Assembly: GCA_020137815.1 (NCBI GenBank)
Contig: CM035350.1
Span: 7,575,447 to 7,639,446 of the forward strand
Reading direction: 5' to 3'
Length of the DNA: 64,000 nucleotides
From: Hormiphora californensis
Lineage: Eukaryota > Ctenophora > Tentaculata > Cydippida > Pleurobrachiidae
Shown: positions 12,711 to 31,098 of the stretch, one piece after another
Layout of the letters: each line of letters opens with the position of its first letter
How positions within the stretch are numbered: position 1 is the stretch's first letter
Position numbers and translations under genes: made by a program
Notes under the pieces: model-generated
Seen by the model: the letters and a program-made list of their open reading frames with translations, nothing else
What the model was told of the DNA's origin: nothing
Databases searched by the model: none

Positions 12711-12741
12711 AAGGAATAGTATAATAAGTATACTATTCCTT
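12711..12741. repeat. Perfect 13-bp hairpin
   Basis: AAGGAATAGTATA (12711-12723), a 5-base loop, then the exact reverse complement (12729-12741). It lies just below a possible minus-strand poly(A) signal of Kv gene 2. It may be a structured 3' end or a relic of an inverted-repeat element. Confidence 0.6.
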
Positions 12742-13017
12742 CAGGTTTTCTTTATTTTATCGCAATCACACTGTCTCTTTAATATATATTCTCGGACACC
12801 CCCCTCTATTATTTTTGGATGAATCCCGCCATCTAACCACTTAGCCTCTTCTGTCTGACTTTGACCCTTCCTCTGCTACTCACTAACCACAAGGGCATTA
12901 TAAATGGTGCAAAGAGGGAGGGTATTGTACTGGGGATGGTGCAGAGAGAGAGGGGGGTATTGTACTGGGGATTTTGACCGGCAACCATTATTCACACCAC
13001 GACATAAGAGATGAGGT

Positions 13018-14931
13018 TCAGAGAGTCTGTAAAGTTGGGGGTTCATACTCATCATCATCTGCAATCCCCTTCCACAGAGTAGACCCCTTTTTCTTCATAT
13101 ACTTGGCAAACTCGTGGAGGATGATAGCAAGAGGGAGGGCCAGGAAGACTAGACCACTAACTATGGCAATGGATCCCACCACCTTGCCCATAGAGGTCCG
13201 AGGTGTGACGTCACCATATCCAATACCCGTCAGGGTGACAACCGTCCACCACATGGCACTGACAATGGACACTAACCCCGGGTCTCCCTCCCCTGGGTGC
13301 ATTGTCTCCGTCGAGTAGATGGCAGATGCGAAGAATACCACCATGATGAGGAAGAGCTGGAGGAGGACCACCAAGTCACCAAGACTGCTCACCAACATGA
13401 ATTCAAAAACAAACTGGAGCCGTTGGGAGTGCCTGACAATCCGGAATATCCGGGTAAATCGGAATGTCCGGATAATCCGGATAACAACCAGGCTCCTGAC
13501 CTCGCTGTGGCCCACCAGTTGTATAATCTGGGGTACGTAGAATGGAACCAGGGAGATAAAATCACAGATGTTACTTCCGTTCGTTATGAATGATTTCACT
13601 CCTGTCATGGTGTTCTTACTAGGCCACGCTATCAACCTTAACATAAAGTCCACGGTGAAGAAGGCCTGTATACTGGGCTGTACGACACGGTTTACAATAT
13701 GGAGGGCGCCTGATTGGAACGCGTGGTAGAAGATGTCCTCAGACTCCAGGAGGATGAATGATAGAGAGAGAACGACAAGGAACACATCAACCACCATCCA
13801 CAACATGGCCAGTTTGGAACTGTTAGGATTTGTTAGGAACACATACAGGGCCAACTTCCGGGCAATCCACTTGCCGAGATCAGGCTCTAACTTCACTAGC
13901 ATTGCAGCCGCCTCCTGTCTCTGTTCCTCAAGAGTTGGCTCTATTTCCTCTGTATCCCCTCCCACTAGCTCATACCTGATCCTGAAATAGTCCAGTTCCC
14001 GTACCAGGGCTTCCTCTAGTTTCCCGTAACAATGGGGCTCGGGGGAGGCGGTGGCAGCGAAAAACCCTCCAGCCACAGTCAGTTGACCCTTTTGGTAATA
14101 CTGGAGGATGAATTCAAAGAGCATTCTGTTCCGATCAAAAAAGAAACACTCTAGGTCAGTTCTGTAAAAGTTAAACAGTTCGTCTGATCCAAGGAGGGTA
14201 TCTGGGTACCGCCTGAGAGACCCTAACCGCACTGAAAAATCCTCCCCGCCAACATTTATCGGAATAACCCAATTCATGTCAAGTTTATAATCAACATCTC
14301 CAGGTAGAGTAAGATATGATGTATCATCTAGTGTGGGTATGTTGGGTGTGGCTCGGGAGGAACGTGGAACTGGCAGTGTCCGGGGTCTAGTCGGGGGTAT
14401 CCTAATCTCACCCTCCTCTTTGAGAAACTGCTTGATTGTATCCGCTACACTGGCAGTAAAGGGGCTCATGGCCCTTGAGAAGTTATCATAACTTGTATAG
14501 TTCTCCTCTACGTGGATCCCACTTGTTGATCCCCTCTTACTGAGGGACCCTGCTGGTACCAACATCTTCTCAAGGTTGCCTCCGAACCATCCTACCCCGG
14601 GCCCACTGGGACCCACTACCACCACCGTGGGGGAGAGGGAGTATTTGATGATGGGAGGAGGGAGCGTGGCATCCGGTGCCGAGTGGAATATCTCTGAAGT
14701 GGATGTGGAGGCGGTGGACTCTCCGCCCAATGAGGAGGAGGATGAGGATGAGAAGGTTTCTTTGATCCGGGGTCGGTGTGCAGCTGGGGAGGGAGGTTCC
14801 ACCTCATCAGGACTAAACAACAAAGTTCCATCTGTAACTATCCTCCGACTGGGCTTCGTCCTCCTTCTAGCTGCCCTTCTCCTAGCTGCCCCTCCCGATC
14901 CCCCGGCACGCTCCGAGGACCGTAGTAACAT
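13018..14931 (-). CDS. Voltage-gated potassium (Kv) channel, intronless, gene 2
   Basis: This is a second Kv subunit of 637 aa, also in one exon. Its disordered N-terminus (1-220) begins with an Arg-rich stretch. T1 is at about 224-323 (INVGGEDF, RYPDTLLGS, FFFDRNRM, ELDYFRIRYEL), with a Glu-rich linker at 325-345. Segments are S1 near 374-396, S2 418-437 with FFTVDFMLR, S3 455-472, S4 480-501 with six arginines spaced by three, S5 513-540, and S6 582-605. The filter is again TGIGYGD (568-574) and the S6 bend is PLA (600-602), so both departures from canonical Kv channels are shared with gene 1. A short motif before T1 (VADTIKQFLKEE, 162-173) parallels VGDSIKHFVRE in gene 1. The divergence elsewhere indicates an old tandem duplication. 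Co-assembly of the two subunits is possible but not shown by sequence. Confidence 0.93.
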   Translation of the reverse strand: MLLRSSERAGGSGGAARRRAARRRTKPSRRIVTDGTLLFSPDEVEPPSPAAHRPRIKETFSSSSSSSLGGESTASTSTSEIFHSAPDATLPPPIIKYSLSPTVVVVGPSGPGVGWFGGNLEKMLVPAGSLSKRGSTSGIHVEENYTSYDNFSRAMSPFTASVADTIKQFLKEEGEIRIPPTRPRTLPVPRSSRATPNIPTLDDTSYLTLPGDVDYKLDMNWVIPINVGGEDFSVRLGSLRRYPDTLLGSDELFNFYRTDLECFFFDRNRMLFEFILQYYQKGQLTVAGGFFAATASPEPHCYGKLEEALVRELDYFRIRYELVGGDTEEIEPTLEEQRQEAAAMLVKLEPDLGKWIARKLALYVFLTNPNSSKLAMLWMVVDVFLVVLSLSFILLESEDIFYHAFQSGALHIVNRVVQPSIQAFFTVDFMLRLIAWPSKNTMTGVKSFITNGSNICDFISLVPFYVPQIIQLVGHSEVRSLVVIRIIRTFRFTRIFRIVRHSQRLQFVFEFMLVSSLGDLVVLLQLFLIMVVFFASAIYSTETMHPGEGDPGLVSIVSAMWWTVVTLTGIGYGDVTPRTSMGKVVGSIAIVSGLVFLALPLAIILHEFAKYMKKKGSTLWKGIADDDEYEPPTLQTL

Positions 14932-15777
14932 GGGAGAGTCCCAGATATATCAATTTGAGAGATTGATGGTATAATACAACTTGTATTGTGAGTACGTGTG
15001 CAAATACAAATAATCAAGTGGTAGTGAATTTTCGTATAAACTTCTCTCAGCTGGCCAGATTTAGCTGGTGTACAGCTAAAAGTATCTCTATTAGATTAAC
15101 AGCTCTGAAGCCATGTCAGATGGTGTGATTGTAGCGACTCCTGCCAGGTGTATGGGTTATGGGATGGGTTAAAACACCCCGCAGCCAACCAACCTGGTAT
15201 ATGATGTGTGGGTGTGGTTTGTATACGTCCTCATCCTCTCCATGTCGCCATATTGCAGTAGTTGGGGAGGAGGGTTGTAGTTGTACACATGCAGCACAGC
15301 ATTGACAGCGAATAAATACATGCAGCTATATGAGGAGTGTTTTTAATAGGGGGGGGGGGGCTTTAGTACAAAAAAACACAACAAAAACACGTGATTTTTA
15401 GGAAATGTTGGAACTGGAATTTAAATAATAGGAAATCAACTCAATTTCTCTTTCTCTCTGATTATGCTTTGGTAACTGATTCTCTTTACATTGGTACTAC
15501 AGTAAACTAACACATAACACAACTAAATAAACTAACAACAGCTACAAAGATCTGTACAAAACTAAAAACGTCATAATAATAATATAATTCTCGTCATGCT
15601 ACTTTATGCCACGCCTGGTTTCTTAAATAGATCTGGTAGGCGTTACCAGTCAGATATAACAAGTAGGCATCAACATATTATATCAACATAATGTTTATCA
15701 CCAGTAATGACTTGTCAGAAATGGGGGTGACAATGCCATATCAGAGTCTCTCTCTCTCTCTCTCTCTCAGTCCACAC
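14932..15777. other. Spacer between Kv gene 2 and the kinesin
   Basis: No exon is recognised. It contains a G run near 15350-15360, an AT-rich interval and a (CT)n run at 15747-15768 immediately 3' of the kinesin stop codon. Confidence 0.5.
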
Positions 15778-23292
<7,515 letters not shown>

Positions 23293-23559
23293 CTAAATAT
23301 TAGGAAAGGGTTTGAAAGACTTGAAAGGTGCTATTGCCTAGCTCTTTCTCCCCCGCAAACACATAGTAAATTAAAGGAATACCTCTAATTTATTAACTCA
23401 TTATTATCTACATTACCCTATAAAGTGATTTAGGTGTGACTCTGCGGCGTAAGCGTCTAATAGGCCTGCCTCAATTGCTCTATATACAGGGACTTAAATA
23501 TTATATTTTTATGTGGATACTTTTCCTGTATATGTTGCAAATTAGTTAAAATCAAATCA
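23293..23559. other. Upstream flank of kinesin exon 2, nothing recognised
   Basis: The expected first coding exon with the kinesin V-R-V-R-P-F motif is not here on the minus strand. The sequence is AT rich without a convincing exon. Confidence 0.4.
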
Positions 23560-24005
23560 ATTCAGTCGGGAAAACTATCCCACTTGGATAACATTGTACG
23601 GATAAAAGAGAAGCCGTCTGGATCTTCTAGTCGTATCCGTTTCAAGTGGGAACTGAGAGCTTTTTGCTCCTTCAGTTAGATCCGGAGATAGATAACAGCC
23701 GAAAACTGTTGGAGTCTTTGAGGTTTCGTGCTTTTTGAGAAGCGCCAGGAGAGTCGCTCTCCTCTCCAGGGATACTAAGAGCGGTCTAGGACGTTTCTCA
23801 TTTCTTTCCCCGATGCGTTTTTATCGTTGTCACTTTCGGTTTCTCTTGCAGTTCCTCAAAAAGTTCGTCTAAAGTAGTTTTAGCTACTCTATCGGTTGTT
23901 TCTTGGAGACCAAACACAATCAGGTTCTTCTCTCTTCCGGGCTGTTGGACGGGAGTAGGGTGGTGCGACGTTAGTGGTTTTACCACTTTAGGGGAGGTTG
24001 CAGCA
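23560..24005 (-). mobile_element. Retroelement ORF1 relic
   Basis: The minus-strand peptide contains REKNLIVFGLQETTD and, after a frame break, segments reading RPLLVSLERR and RIRLEDPDGFSLI. This is the usual layout of a LINE ORF1 RRM-like region with its C-terminal domain. At least one stop or frameshift interrupts it. It belongs to a different family from the adjoining LINE. Confidence 0.6.
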
Positions 24006-24157
24006 CAATTCTGTGCAATTATTATTATTATTATTATTAAATCTTGTATACAAAATACATAACGCTTCTTTCTTGTAAGCTATACGGAATTAACTACTGA
24101 AAAGATTCACTGCTGATTAGATTCTATGCTCTTGATTTCTCTAAACTTAGTGATAAG

Positions 24158-24188
<31 letters not shown>

Positions 24189-24692
24189 TATATTATATTA
24201 GTGCTGTAGTAATATAATAGTTGTAACAGATAATGATTAATACAGTTAATAAATTAAGTAATGTAATAAGTTAATTAATTAATGTAATAAGTTAATAAGA
24301 TAACAATAGTAATAATGGTTAATTAAGCTATGTAATGTAGTAGAGAAAAGCTACATTACTAGGCTATAGTAAAAATAGTGAAAAAGATTATTTTCACGGA
24401 ATCACACGTAATTCAAATTTTAAAGACGAATATTTAAGATAAGTAGAAAACTTAAGACTAATTTAGGACTAATTTAAGACTTAATTAAGACTAATTCAAG
24501 ACTAATTTAAGAATATTTAGAGACTAATTTATGACAATGAAGCTTGGATAACTAATTTACCTACTAAATAAAGTATAAACTTACGATAGCTGCTACGTTA
24601 CGTCAATAGATTATCATCAAATGTAGAATTCTCTAATATATGTGCTACTAGCATTCTGAACTTGCGTTTCACGTTTTTGTCTTGACAAAATA

Positions 24693-27593
24693 TTAAGGGG
24701 ATACGGTAGTTAATTCGTAGATGGCTAAAGAACTGAGCTCCTGTCTTAGAGCAGACACTGCCCCTGCAGATACACATTCAAATAGTTTGTGGTAAGATGA
24801 GTCGGGCAACAACCCACACTCTAGGCATGTCGGAACGGACACCGTGCTGTCATGCTGCAGATACCGGAACGCAAAGTTCTGAAAACGTAGATTATGACCG
24901 TGAGTGAAGTCGATAATCGCCGTAGATTCTCCTCTACTGAGAGCTCGATGGAGAAGAGGGGTGAGAACAACTTCCCTTGTGTTGACCAGTCTTCTCAAGT
25001 CCTCCACCGTGTGACTAGGTTCCAGCGTATATTCATCGGTTTTGAAAAGGTGTTCCATTTGTTGTTTGACGGTATCATCCCACAGTTTGTATCCGTAGTC
25101 GTCTATTTCTCCTTTGGTGTACAATAGCTGATCTCGCTCATAGTTTATCAAGTCACATCTTCTGAGAAAGCTCCTTCTTCTCGTAGCTGCCGGAACATTA
25201 GCATCTGTGCTCTCCTGATCCTGGTCCTCCACCCATCGGAGATAGCATTTGGTCATGGTTAGATGATGTGCGAACTTATGGTACGGTTCCGAGTCAATTT
25301 GTAGAAGTTTGGCACTGATGCTATCCTCAGCTAGCAACCCTTTCAGCACAAATTTGATCGTCAGAATCCTCAAGGTGACTGCAAGAGGTGGTACTGTTGT
25401 GAGAAGGTCTCCTATCATGTTTGGGACATGAAACTGACTTCCCAGGATTTTCAGCTTGGCTCGAGCCATGAGGTCTTTAAAGCTTGATATCCGGTCTTCC
25501 AGCCAGAGAGGGGGCCGCGTATAGTAGCTTCGTAAGCACCACTTTTTTGAAAAGTAAAGCCAACGAAGTACTATTCAGTCCATCCGTTCTAGTTGTGGAT
25601 GTCGAGAGTCTACTCCATGCAAACCAGCATTTCTTTAAGGTAAAGGACGCATGTTGTTGAAAGTTCAGGTCTTTGTCTAGGTAAACGCCCAAAACCTTGC
25701 TGGAATCTGCATATAAAATTTCTTCATTGCCGAGGTAGAATTTTGGAAGTACTGTCGGTGGTTCTGATCTTTTAGGACGTACAACAAGGATTTCAGTCTT
25801 GTCTTTTCCACAGTTCACCACCAGCCGCCAAGTCCTACACCATTCGTAGATGTATTGTAGTACTCTTTGCATAGATGATTCACATTCTTTGTCTGTACCA
25901 GTGATAACTACAGTTCCATCGTCTGCAAATTTGAATGTTTCAGTGTGGTGACGAATATCAGTTGGTAAGTTTCTCGTAGTCAGAAGATCTCCGATGTAAA
26001 GGATAAATAGGAGAGGCGAAAGTACTGCTCCTTGTGGTAATCCTGTGGTTCCACAGATTCTGGCTCGTCCCACCTTTCCGTTGCCCGACCTCCCATATGT
26101 TTCAGAGTTCTCGGGTGAACCCCATCTCCATCCGCTGCCTTTCCACTCCAATCCTGTGCTGAGATCGCCTGTTCCACTTCTCTTCGTTCCACTTTGCTAT
26201 TCAGTAGGTTCTCCTCTCCAGGTTCCTCGTCCGTTAAATCCACTGACATGATGTCCTCCACTTGCCTGCATATCCGCCTGTACTCCTCTTCATCGAAGTC
26301 CCTGTTCTTGAGGTGTTCCCCTTCAAAGTACGTCCTAAACAGTATATCTTCTTTTTCTGATTGACTGTGTTTCAGGGTGCCTTCAAAATCCAAACACCCT
26401 ATGAAATTTTCCTCTTGGGCCAAGAACAATCCTCTGTAGCGCTTCCAGAAAAGATTACTGTCGTGCACATTTAACCCTTGAAGTCGTTCATGTATCCACT
26501 TGTTCTTACTCTTAATCAGCGTCTCCTTGAAGATGGCTTTCGCTGCTTCCACGAGTTCTTTATTCCGAGTTGTTCGCCTGAATTGATAGTGTCGTAGAGC
26601 TCCTTGGAGATTTTTTGATAGTCCCGACAGTTCATGTGTCCAGAATGGTTTGCTATATCGACAGATAGTCTTCTTCGAGATGAATAGTTCACATGCTTCT
26701 CTATGTATCCTCAGAAACTCCTTGTACAAGTCCTCTGGATCTTCAGTTCCACGTATTTCCGGAAGATGACGCTCCAAAAATTCCTTCCACTCGTCCCACT
26801 CTGCTTCCTCGTAGTTGAATACCCTCTTCCGCTGTATGTGTTTATTGACCTGACCAATTGTTATATGTACTGGTATGTGTCCTCGATCCGGCGCTCCAGT
26901 GAACAGACAAAGCCCTTCGTCCTGATCGACCCAAAGTCCCCTAAGTGGTCCAGAGTTGCCAAATATCAATGTTAGATCTATGACACTACCTCCTCCAGCG
27001 CATAGAAACGTATTCCTCATCGGTGATAAGATCCGGGCCCCCTGCTGGTTACAAAATGTCTCTAGTAGATGACCATTGCTGTTGTAAAGTCTATCGCCCC
27101 AAGCTTGTCCTCTCGCGTTAAAGTCCCCCATGACTTGGAGAGTAGCAACCCCGTTTGCATAACAGTATCTCCAAGCCTCTTGAATGGTGCTCAGTAGTCT
27201 GCTGAGGTCCGACGACGGGCTACTGTATACCGAAGCATACATCACAGGTCGCTTTGAAGGTGTTGCAATCACGAAAACAGCTGCAACACCCTTTACTTCT
27301 AAACTGGGAATTCTCTGAGGATAGAACGACTTATCAACCGAGATGGTGACACCTTGATCGTCTGCAACTCCAAAAGTTCGTAGGTTTTTGAAAACGTCCT
27401 CGTTTGGTACCGTACCGGTTTCCTGCAGTGCCAGTACCGTGATGTTTCTATCGGAACAATAGTGGTCAATCGCTGTACTGGAATGAGAAGAGAGGCCCGA
27501 AATATTTAGTTGACAGATACTAACCATGATGAAGATCGTTTTGATGGGCAGTATATACTGGACAGGTTGTACTGTTGGAGTTGTGATTTCCAC
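24693..27593 (-). pseudogene. LINE ORF2 (endonuclease + reverse transcriptase), broken
   Basis: The endonuclease half (27593 down to about 26150) has ICQLNISGL, LALQETGTV, VMGDFNARG and SVIDLTLIFG. The RT fingers stop at HPRTLKHMGG. The text then jumps, in another frame, to a segment reading GTTGLPQGAVLSPLLF and FADDGTVVI. The stretch that should hold RT motif A, with one catalytic Asp, is missing, implying an internal deletion of some hundreds of bases. A second frame change lies near 25510, before LEDRISSFKDLMARA. The protein cannot be a working polymerase. Confidence 0.85.
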
Positions 27594-29232
27594 TGCAGTG
27601 GATACACTTGGCCTCGGCTTGACAGGGATCTGCTGTATGCGTGCTTACCCTCTCACCACATTGAACGCAGGCCTCGTTGTTATTGCACCATGCGGTCCAG
27701 TGCCCGTATTTCCAACACTTTCGACATTGGAGCGGTTTGATCACCCGTCTGTCGATATACTCACGTATACGGAAGTGCCTTGTGTCTATGTTTAGTCCCA
27801 TAGTTATAGCCTTATTCCTCAGATCTTCCGATTCAAAGATTAGCCGTACAGAGTATCTTGGGTTTCCATTGTTATCAGTGAATCTGTAAACTTTTGGCGT
27901 TGTTCCCAGTTCTTCCGAGCAGGCTTCCATAATCTCAGTATCAGAGACTTCTAGAGGAACATGATCCATAACTGCCTTTTGACTCGGACCTGTGTTAGCG
28001 AGGATGACGGCTGAGGTTTTAGTCCCTTCACCCCCAAAGAATTTATGTTGCCACCCGTCAACTACCTTATGTGCATCTGCAGGGGATGTCAATTCTATAA
28101 GCAATGAACCCCTAGTGGTAGGTTTAAATTGGTCTACTGGCATGTTAGGATAGTTTAAATTAAATTCAGTCAAGATTAAATGTCCCTGTGCTAAATATCT
28201 ACTATAATTAACCACCCCTCTCACTTGTACAGTCCGTTTTGGATCACATCTCGACTTCCCTACTTCTCTCGTTCCCTCAGGCATCTTAGGCCTCACCGTT
28301 CCACCGATTGACTGTCCCATGGTGTTCACTCTTCCGGCATCTTGCCATGTTGAATCATTGGCTGGTTCACGGATCAGGACGTCCCTGCGACGGGCTGGGC
28401 TGAATGTTACATTGTTTGAGCTCACAGCAGATGTTGTACTAGCAGTGTTCAAAGGAGGAGTCAAGTAACTCTTGTTCAATGATTTACCGACTTCCTCTAC
28501 AATATTGGTGTTTATATCGGTAAGAAACGCGGTAACTTTGCCTATCATGGCCTGCTCAAAGTTTTCTAAACGATCGTCCAATATCTTCTGGGTAAGTACA
28601 GACGGTTCGTTGCTCATACTCTTAATAGTACAGTTCAGTTCATCGTCCCTACAGCTGGGACAGAACCATGCTAAACCCTCGTATTCGTTTATCAGCAAAC
28701 AGGTTTTATCATCATCTAGAACGGCAGAACAGTCACTATTTCGGCATGTTACAGTATACTCTCCATTGATGGTTGACGGGGCATTAGATGCCTGCTCATG
28801 TAGATCGTCCAAAAGTTCAAGCGTGAGACAGTACGCACTCCTCAATAACTGTAGTATATCAGTACGGCTGGGCTTGGAAGACGGGGGATTTGGTGATCCC
28901 TTGGTGACAAAATTCATTAACCCTTTCTGTTCAACTGCGGCTTTCAACGCAAGAAATCCATCGTGGGTGTCTCGAACAGCAAGCACAGAAGAGTAGGCTT
29001 TCACCTTCTGCACCGAAGTTGACACTGCACTTAGTTGTTGCTTTTGGGCTTCAATAACCGTTTGCTGAAGCTCAATCACGCTAAGACGGTGGCGATCAAG
29101 TTCTTCTTTGCATTCACGTAGTTGCTTCTCGAGTTTTTCTGCGCTGATAACATTTTCAAAATTGTTCATTGTTGCTCTGGCGCCGTTACGATCTGGGTGT
29201 TTGGTGGCCTGTTTACAGGTGCGAGCTGCCAA
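27520..29232 (-). CDS. LINE ORF1 (nucleic-acid-binding, PHD-like and zinc knuckles)
   Basis: An intact 570-aa frame. An N-terminal coiled coil (EKLEKQLRECKEELDRHRL) is followed by a PHD-like Cys cluster (CRNSDC through WFCPSC). An RRM-like middle carries LTEFNLNYPNMPVDQF. Three knuckle-like clusters end the protein (CRKCWKYGHWTAWC, CVQCGE, CIHCSGNHN). This is typical of ORF1 or gag-like proteins of Jockey/I/CR1-type LINEs, which package the RNA. The frame is intact while ORF2 is broken, so loss of function was in ORF2 first or is recent. Confidence 0.85.
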   Translation of the reverse strand: MAARTCKQATKHPDRNGARATMNNFENVISAEKLEKQLRECKEELDRHRLSVIELQQTVIEAQKQQLSAVSTSVQKVKAYSSVLAVRDTHDGFLALKAAVEQKGLMNFVTKGSPNPPSSKPSRTDILQLLRSAYCLTLELLDDLHEQASNAPSTINGEYTVTCRNSDCSAVLDDDKTCLLINEYEGLAWFCPSCRDDELNCTIKSMSNEPSVLTQKILDDRLENFEQAMIGKVTAFLTDINTNIVEEVGKSLNKSYLTPPLNTASTTSAVSSNNVTFSPARRRDVLIREPANDSTWQDAGRVNTMGQSIGGTVRPKMPEGTREVGKSRCDPKRTVQVRGVVNYSRYLAQGHLILTEFNLNYPNMPVDQFKPTTRGSLLIELTSPADAHKVVDGWQHKFFGGEGTKTSAVILANTGPSQKAVMDHVPLEVSDTEIMEACSEELGTTPKVYRFTDNNGNPRYSVRLIFESEDLRNKAITMGLNIDTRHFRIREYIDRRVIKPLQCRKCWKYGHWTAWCNNNEACVQCGERVSTHTADPCQAEAKCIHCSGNHNSNSTTCPVYTAHQNDLHHG

Positions 29233-29809
29233 AAAAGCTTATTCACTAAAACGACTCAACCGTTTTGGCTAATGCAAAGCTTTTCCGCTAGGTAATGTCA
29301 AGGCCTAACCCCAACACAAATCCCAACCCTAACCCTAACCCTACTTTAGCCCCAACTCTTAAAAATCGTTTGTCAGCACTCACGAAACACCCAGATTTTA
29401 ACGCTGGCCGCGACTCACTTGGCCAACGCTGCACTGCAGGCCCTGAAGCCGTGGGAAACGCCCGCACTAGGGGTCTGCAACGCATGCCAAGCGACTCACG
29501 AGCTGCACTTTTTCGACAAAAAAGCGATCTCAATTTCTTTTTTTTATCGGCAAAAAATAAAAATTTAAGGGCGCGCGCCGTGTTTATAAAGTATTTCGCG
29601 CGGCTCATTATTTGCGCGTGCAAAATCTTCTACCGCTGCCCCTGGCCCTACAATTTAATTACTTCCAATTAATTTAAGTATTTTCGTTATAGACGAAACT
29701 TCGAAACAATTAACAACTCAGATATCAAATTCAATATTAAACTTAAAGTGTTGTTACACTTACACAATCAAATAGCCTTCCCCAGTGAAAGTGAACCCTT
29801 TCCAGAGCT
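29233..29809. other. Spacer with telomere-like run
   Basis: It carries a short AACCCTAACCCTAACCCTA run at about 29325-29343, embedded in degenerate CCCAAC-rich sequence. The rest is GC-rich then AT-rich, with no gene. Confidence 0.5.
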
Positions 29810-29817
29810 GTCAGGCC

Positions 29818-31002
29818 GGCAGGTGAGTAGAACTTCGCTCCTAATAAAAGGCTGCAATAAAAGGCTGCAATAAAAGGCTGCAATAAAAGGCTGCAGAAAA
29901 AGGCTGCAATAAAAGGCTGCAATAAAAGGCTGCAATAAAAGGCTGCAATAAAAGGCTGCAATAAAAGGCTGCAATAAAAGGCTGCAAGGGATCACGTATC
30001 CAACCAGACTAAAGCGGGGGATAGACCGAATCGTCCTCCCCTAATAGTGTTTCGTATCACGTATCGGCTGTAGTGAGACCGAATCACCCTCCCCTAATTA
30101 TAGTGATTCGTGTCACGTATCCAACTAGACCATAGGCAATAGAGAGAGACCGAGATAGAGAGCGAGTACGAGTGAGAACTGAGAGTGTGAAAAATCAGAA
30201 TCACGGTATGGTATCACGTACCATGGTATCCTCTAATGAAAAGCGGTTACCAATTGACAATGAGACCTCATCGGTCCCGATACGTGATTCTCTACCGCTA
30301 TGTATTCTCCATTAGTCTTTCCGTATCGATCCACGATTCAGTAGAGGTAGTCAGTAACTACTGAGAGTGTTGGTCTAATGAGGTAGGGTAGATCTATTGA
30401 TTGAGCGTGTAGCACAATCACAGGTGAACCACCCAACCACTTGGTTCACCTATCATAGTATTATGTGTGATTCCGCTCTACTGAATTGTGTACATAAAGA
30501 CTATTGGCGAATAACGGTAGAAAATCAGTAATCACGTATTGGCACCGATTAGGTCAAATAATAGGTAACCGCCTTTCATTTAATTAATTAGAGGATATCA
30601 TGAAACGTGATACAATACTTGATTAGTCGCCCATGATTCGGATCTCTCACTCTCACCTCTCTAACTCTCTATCTCCGTCTATCTACCGCCTATGGTTTAG
30701 TTGGATACCAGGCACGAATCACTATAATTAGGGGCGGGTGATTCGGTCTCTCTACCGCTTATGGTAGAAACCGATACGTGAAACAAAACACTATTAGGGG
30801 AGGACGATTCGGTCTATCTCCTGCTTTAGTGCTTTAGTCCAGTTGGATATGTGATCCATTGCAGCCTTTTATTGCAGCCTTTTATTGCAGCCTTTTAATG
30901 CAGCCTTTTATTGCAGCCTTTTTCTGCAGCCTTTTATTGCAGCCTTTTTCTGCAGCCTTTTATTGCAGCCTTTTATTAGGAGCGAAGTTCTACTCACCTG
31001 CC
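29818..31002. mobile_element. 1185-bp foldback element with minisatellite tips and 8-bp target duplication
   Basis: The ends are exact inverted repeats beginning GGCAGGTGAGTAGAACTTCG. The next block is a 13-bp array (AATAAAAGGCTGC) of about 11 copies on the left (to 29988) and about 9 inverted copies on the right (from 30859). Inside, left and right arms remain imperfectly inverted for about 450 bp (for example ACCGAATC...CTCCCCTAAT and its complement). GTCAGGCC flanks both sides (29810-29817 and 31003-31010). There is no ORF. An 8-bp duplication is typical of the hAT or P groups. The layout is that of a foldback transposon. Confidence 0.85.
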
Positions 31003-31081
31003 GTCAGGCCAATGCTCTGACCTGGACCACAGATCTCGCGCTTTGAGAGAAATGAGAATAGGGTCAGGCCAATGCTCTGAC
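31003..31081 (-). repeat. 79-bp dispersed repeat, copy 1
   Basis: It is bounded by two direct copies of GTCAGGCCAATGCTCTGAC (31003-31021 and 31063-31081). The reverse complement of the whole block is found at 38591-38662. The foldback element landed inside its first 19-mer. Confidence 0.75.
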
Positions 31082-31098
31082 AGTTCCAGAGCCTTTAA

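Larger units (their letters stand above)
11824..13017. other. Spacer between the two Kv genes
   Basis: It holds a (CT)n tract at about 11956-12034, a (GA)n tract at about 12428-12583 and a 13-bp-stem hairpin at 12711-12741. The sequence TTTATT at 12751-12756 is a minus-strand AATAAA that could serve the upstream Kv gene. No exon is seen. Confidence 0.6.
24018..29232 (-). mobile_element. Degenerate two-ORF non-LTR retrotransposon (Jockey/CR1-like)
   Basis: ORF1 (27520-29232) overlaps ORF2 by 74 bases. ORF2 has an apurinic-type endonuclease, then a reverse transcriptase that is broken. There is no RNase H. The probable 3' tail is an (AAT)n run at about 24018-24039, with AT-rich 3' UTR between 24040 and 24690. 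The 5' end may extend past 29232; a telomere-like CCCTAA run follows at 29325. No target duplication was recognised. The copy is inactive. Confidence 0.85.

Noticed and set aside
29295..29345. Chromosome end (telomere)
   Set aside because: Only about three units, with unique sequence on both sides.
29288..29672. Asn/Pro-repeat ORF
   Set aside because: Comes from the CCCTAA-like run; no domain and no partner exon.
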